From positions 74,015,244 to 74,079,243 of the forward strand of contig NC_063044.1 of the NCBI RefSeq assembly GCF_018812025.1: DNA of 64,000 nt, written 5' to 3'. Every line of letters starts with the position of its first letter. Position 1 is the stretch's first letter. Made by a program: the position numbers and the translations under genes. Positions 61,001-64,000 of the stretch are shown here, piece by piece. Below the pieces are notes generated by a model that saw nothing but the letters and a program-made list of their open reading frames with translations, was not told the origin of the DNA and did no database searches. This stretch comes from Megalobrama amblycephala. Its lineage: Eukaryota; Chordata; Actinopteri; Cypriniformes; Xenocyprididae.

Positions 61001-63075
61001 TAGAACAACTTAACAAGTGTTTTTGTGCTTGCTTTGGCTTGGTCTTGGACTGACAAAAAAAGTTTGTCAGTTTGAGCAAGGTGACATTACTCAGCTAAAC
61101 CGCAACCATTTAAACAACAGCAACTGAAAAACACTTACATCATCACAAACACACAGTCAAGAGCAGTCCTGCAAAAAGAGCTGCAGAAATACCATATCAA
61201 TAGAGTAAGAGTAAAATAACAACTATGGTAGAGCTTTGTCTTAGATTAGGCAGTATTTTCAGTCGACGAGGCAGACAACAGCTGCTCCGAAAGTTACGAA
61301 GCTCAGCTAACGTTACTAATCTGAGTTGAATTTACTCTAATCCACGACACTATAATTTCTCTGGTTGATGATAATAATTTTTTCTTAGAAATGATGCTCC
61401 AAAATAACCTAATACGGTACCTTTAACACAACTGTTCATTTCTTGTTTAAAAAAGTTGCACGCTCAAACCTACATGAGTAGTTAACCACTAACAACATGA
61501 CAACAGAACCTACAACTAACTACTTTTAAATAACATGCACCACCACATAAAAACAAACAAACTTTAAAACGAGTCATTTAACTCGGTGGCCATCTTTGAA
61601 ACGCCTCTCGGGCATGCAAGTGCAGCTCTCTTTGAATGGGGAAACATCAAATTCTCCAAAGCTGTTCGCCAAGCTTTCATATTTGAAATCACCAATGAAA
61701 TCTGACAACAACTGTCTCATAAATTTTGTTTCTAAATGCTCAAATCATGACAAAAAACGGTATTTTTCAGGTTGCATGCACAGACATAAGCGCGCATCAG
61801 ACTGTTTCTATAGGAACCGGAGCTTCTAACGGCCGCTACAGTGATGCGTTAACTTTAACAATCGGTGATTGGCTCTTATTTAGAAGGCGGGACTTATTCC
61901 GCCATATTGCACGTTGAACTATCTAAAACAATAGAGTGACGCGTCGTAGTTGCATCCCAAATGGCGCACTATTTATTGTGAAATATCACAGTTAGAGCCA
62001 GTGAAGGGGTAATAAATCAATTTATTGTGAAATATTACAGTTACATTCTGTGAAATGCTGAAAATAATTTACAGTGTAACTTAAAATTTTGAGGGTATTT
62101 CATGATACTATGCAATATTTATAAAATTTTTAGTAGCTATTTTTCCCCATTGAAAATATAACACAATTTTGTTCTAATATATTTTTAAAGACATCCACGA
62201 AAGTAGATTAGTGCCATCAGGTCAGAGTAAAAACTTGTAATGTCACTAGATTTCCATTTAGTTCTATAGAAAGTGGCTTATAAAATCTCTAGTGGTTTTA
62301 GACAAATACTTGTTAGGCTTTTTGTCAAAGTTTAGATTTTCTTTTGTTTGAAATGTTGATTTGAAGTGTCGGTTTTTGCATCATTTTTACTACAGTCAAA
62401 CCTGAACACAGGAGGAAATTATGTTACACATAACAGCAAAATTCAATAAAACTATAGCTATGCTTTATCACAGCTTAGTAAATTTGGATCTGATCTGATT
62501 TCAACCTCTTATTTGAGTCTTTTGACTCAATTTTACCATATTGTTACAGCCACACTGGTTCATTTGTGTGTGTATAATGGTGTATTGTGTAAGTAAGAGT
62601 GTGTAAGTGAGTGTGTGTATCTGTGTTGCACTCTCAATGATTTAGAGTGTAACCTCTTCCTGGCTGTTCTTGTTTTTGTTGCTTGTGGCTGAAGTAATGT
62701 TTTTATTTCACACTTTTGCAAGAACCTGCTCTGTGTTGCAGTCAGGCCAGTGTGAGTTGGGGGAGGATGTGTCTGTGTTGCTCTCTTGACATTTAGACTG
62801 TCATTGCTCTGCACTTTGTAGTTTGTACCACCATAAGAGTTTCTCTGAGATTCTCTGAGATTTGAGTTCATATTTCCCATTCATTTACTATGTTGGTCTT
62901 TTTTGACCATGAAGAAGCCAAGTTTTTTTAACAAGAATAAATACATTTTAAAGTGTTCGTGGCAGAAGGCACTTTAAAAATAAACAGGCTACATTAGTGA
63001 ACATGTATTTGTGTTTTCTTTCAGAGGGCTGAAGAGCAGGAAAATGTGTTGTACGCAGAAGTCTCAAAACGTTGA
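58087..63075 (+). CDS. SLAM/CD2-like Ig receptor with ITIM-type tail
   Basis: Six exons join in frame to 903 bp (300 residues): 58087-58132, 58315-58641, 59039-59320, 59388-59513, 60512-60582 and 63025-63075. Residues 1-15 (MKMLTLICLCSCSLA) form a signal peptide. Residues 16-124 are a V-like domain without canonical cysteines ([46 protein letters not shown]), as in CD2/SLAM domain 1. Residues 125-218 are a C2-like domain with cysteines at [17 protein letters not shown] and LCHTCA, plus NVS/NIS-type glycosylation sites. The helix SLLIVIALGIFCIC is followed by RKHRK. The tail has TDIIYARPTF and ENVLYAEV. VLYAEV fits the ITIM pattern (V-x-Y-x-x-V), which recruits SH2 phosphatases in this family. 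Intron 4 has a GC donor (CAAG|GCAAGA). An in-frame ATG at 58054 is a longer alternative start. It is a surface receptor, and its ligand is unknown. Confidence 0.9.
59612..60036. mobile_element. TTAA-target MITE, copy 3, in receptor intron 4
   Basis: TTAA borders (59608-59611 and 60037-60040) enclose inverted ends AGGATTAGTCCACTTTTA and AAAGTGAACTAATCCT. The interior TTTACTCACCCCCATGTCAT and its inverse match the element at 26201-27049. The central part is shorter (425 bp in total). It lies just downstream of the GC donor of intron 4. Confidence 0.85.
60583..63024. other. Last intron of SLAM-like receptor
   Basis: The 2.4-kb intron is AT-rich. Frames at 61596-61917 and 62560-62880 lie in what looks like dispersed repeat (CCATCTTTGAAACGCCTCTC onward; CACTCTCAATGATTTAGAG). 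No nested exon with a splice framework was found. Confidence 0.5.
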
Positions 63076-63534
63076 TCAGTTCTTCATCAAACTGGGATTC
63101 TGTTTTTGGGGTTTCTAACGTTCTACAGCCCAAATTCTGGGAAGGAATTTTATATGAACACAAATATATACACATTTAAATTTCATTTCTCTCTTTCATT
63201 TGATTCCCAAATGAAGTAAATTACAGTTTCCCACACAAAATGATGAATTTTGTTTGTAAAGTGAAGGAAGATGTCTTGTATAATCCGTTAATTACTGTAT
63301 TAGAAAAACATGCCATATCTTCCTCTGAGCTAGCTGTTAATTCTCAACCAGTTTTCACCTGTATTCTGATGACATTATTGCATGCCTAATCTTGATTTTT
63401 AACGTTGAAATTATGTACAGTAACAGGAGAAAATGCAAATATGAGGGTGCTTTACAACATCCAAATAATCACAGAAAATTACAGATGTTATGAAAACATT
63501 TATGCGCTTATGAAAATGTTAATATTTTATATTT

Positions 63535-63542
63535 TAATAAAT
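63535..63542 (+). terminator. Candidate polyadenylation signal
   Basis: TTTAATAAATT is the clearest AATAAA downstream of the receptor stop at 63075. It would give a 3' UTR of about 470 bp. There is no transcript support. Confidence 0.35.
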
Positions 63543-63635
63543 TAAATTATAAATTTTGAATATTTCAGAAATGTTTTTGTTATATTTTTGAACTCAGTAG
63601 AACCAGTTCTTTTTTATTATTATTATTGTTTTAAA

Positions 63636-63820
63636 GGGGTCATGACATGAGAAATCAAATTTTGGCATATAAGAGGTCTTTGTTTCATTAAAATGTCATT
63701 TTTACTTAATAAAAAAAAAACATTTATATAATCATGCTATAAAAATAGTCAAATTTGTTTTACACAAATGCATCGATTCGCTTCAGAAGGCCTTTATTAG
63801 CTCACTGGAGTCGTATGGAT

Positions 63821-63852
<32 letters not shown>

Positions 63853-64000
63853 GTCGTCTTCAAAATTTGGGAAGCCATTCACAACCATTATAAACCATGG
63901 AGGACTAAGGATATTTTTTTAAATATAACTGTGTTTGTCTGAAAGAAGATAGTCATATACACCTAGGATGACTTGAGGGTGAGTAAATCATGGGATAATT
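63636..64000. repeat. Dispersed repeat, truncated at window end
   Basis: AAAGGGGTCATGACATGAGAAATC at 63636 opens a dispersed fish repeat. The last 50 bases (GATGACTTGAGGGTGAGTAAAT) resemble an arm of the TTAA-target MITE family. A 30-base T run lies at 63823-63852. The far end lies outside the window. Confidence 0.5.

Overview
The window looks like nuclear DNA from a teleost fish, most likely a cypriniform (carp/zebrafish group). It is AT-rich and intron-rich, with very few long ORFs. It is packed with fish-type DNA transposons (hAT, Harbinger, Tc1/mariner and TTAA-target MITEs), expanded minisatellites, and multi-exon immunoglobulin (Ig) superfamily receptor genes of the fish CD2/SLAM-like type. 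No bacterial operon, tRNA, rRNA or CRISPR array was seen. Exon boundaries were set by hand from GT/AG signals and phase, so host genes are given as spans with exon coordinates in the evidence. The species assignment is inference.

Layout. 0-11 kb: minus-strand remnants of a receptor gene (stalk and transmembrane exons but no Ig exons), an intronic 38-bp minisatellite of about 41 copies, and nested foldback and hAT elements. A separate acidic tail exon lies at 10.6-10.8 kb. 11-29 kb: no convincing host gene, only TA-flanked and palindromic elements, a 755-bp palindrome, and a 3.5-kb element whose interior has expanded into a 20-22-bp minisatellite that a hAT element then split. 29.4-32.5 kb: a nearly intact two-gene Harbinger transposon (transposase on +, MADF-like DNA-binding protein on -). 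34.1-38.4 kb: a decayed Ty3/gypsy-type pol region cut by two later DNA transposons with clear target-site duplications.

40.6-48.9 kb: a minus-strand Ig receptor with signal peptide, two V-like Ig exons (one frameshifted), a transmembrane exon, and a cytoplasmic tail built from seven tandemly duplicated microexons of 24-31 bp. 49-55.7 kb: transposon and LINE debris. 55.7-63.1 kb: a head-to-head, inverted-duplicate pair of SLAM-like receptors. The plus-strand member is intact (about 300 residues, C-terminal ITIM-type tyrosine motif, one GC-AG intron). The minus-strand member has a short tail and a frame lesion in each Ig exon.

The host genes read as a small expanding cluster of CD2/SLAM-like cell-surface receptors. 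The inhibitory-type and short-tail members diverge from a shared 0.5-kb promoter, as in paired-receptor systems. The most unusual feature is the symmetric-phase microexon array in the 40.6-48.9 kb gene.
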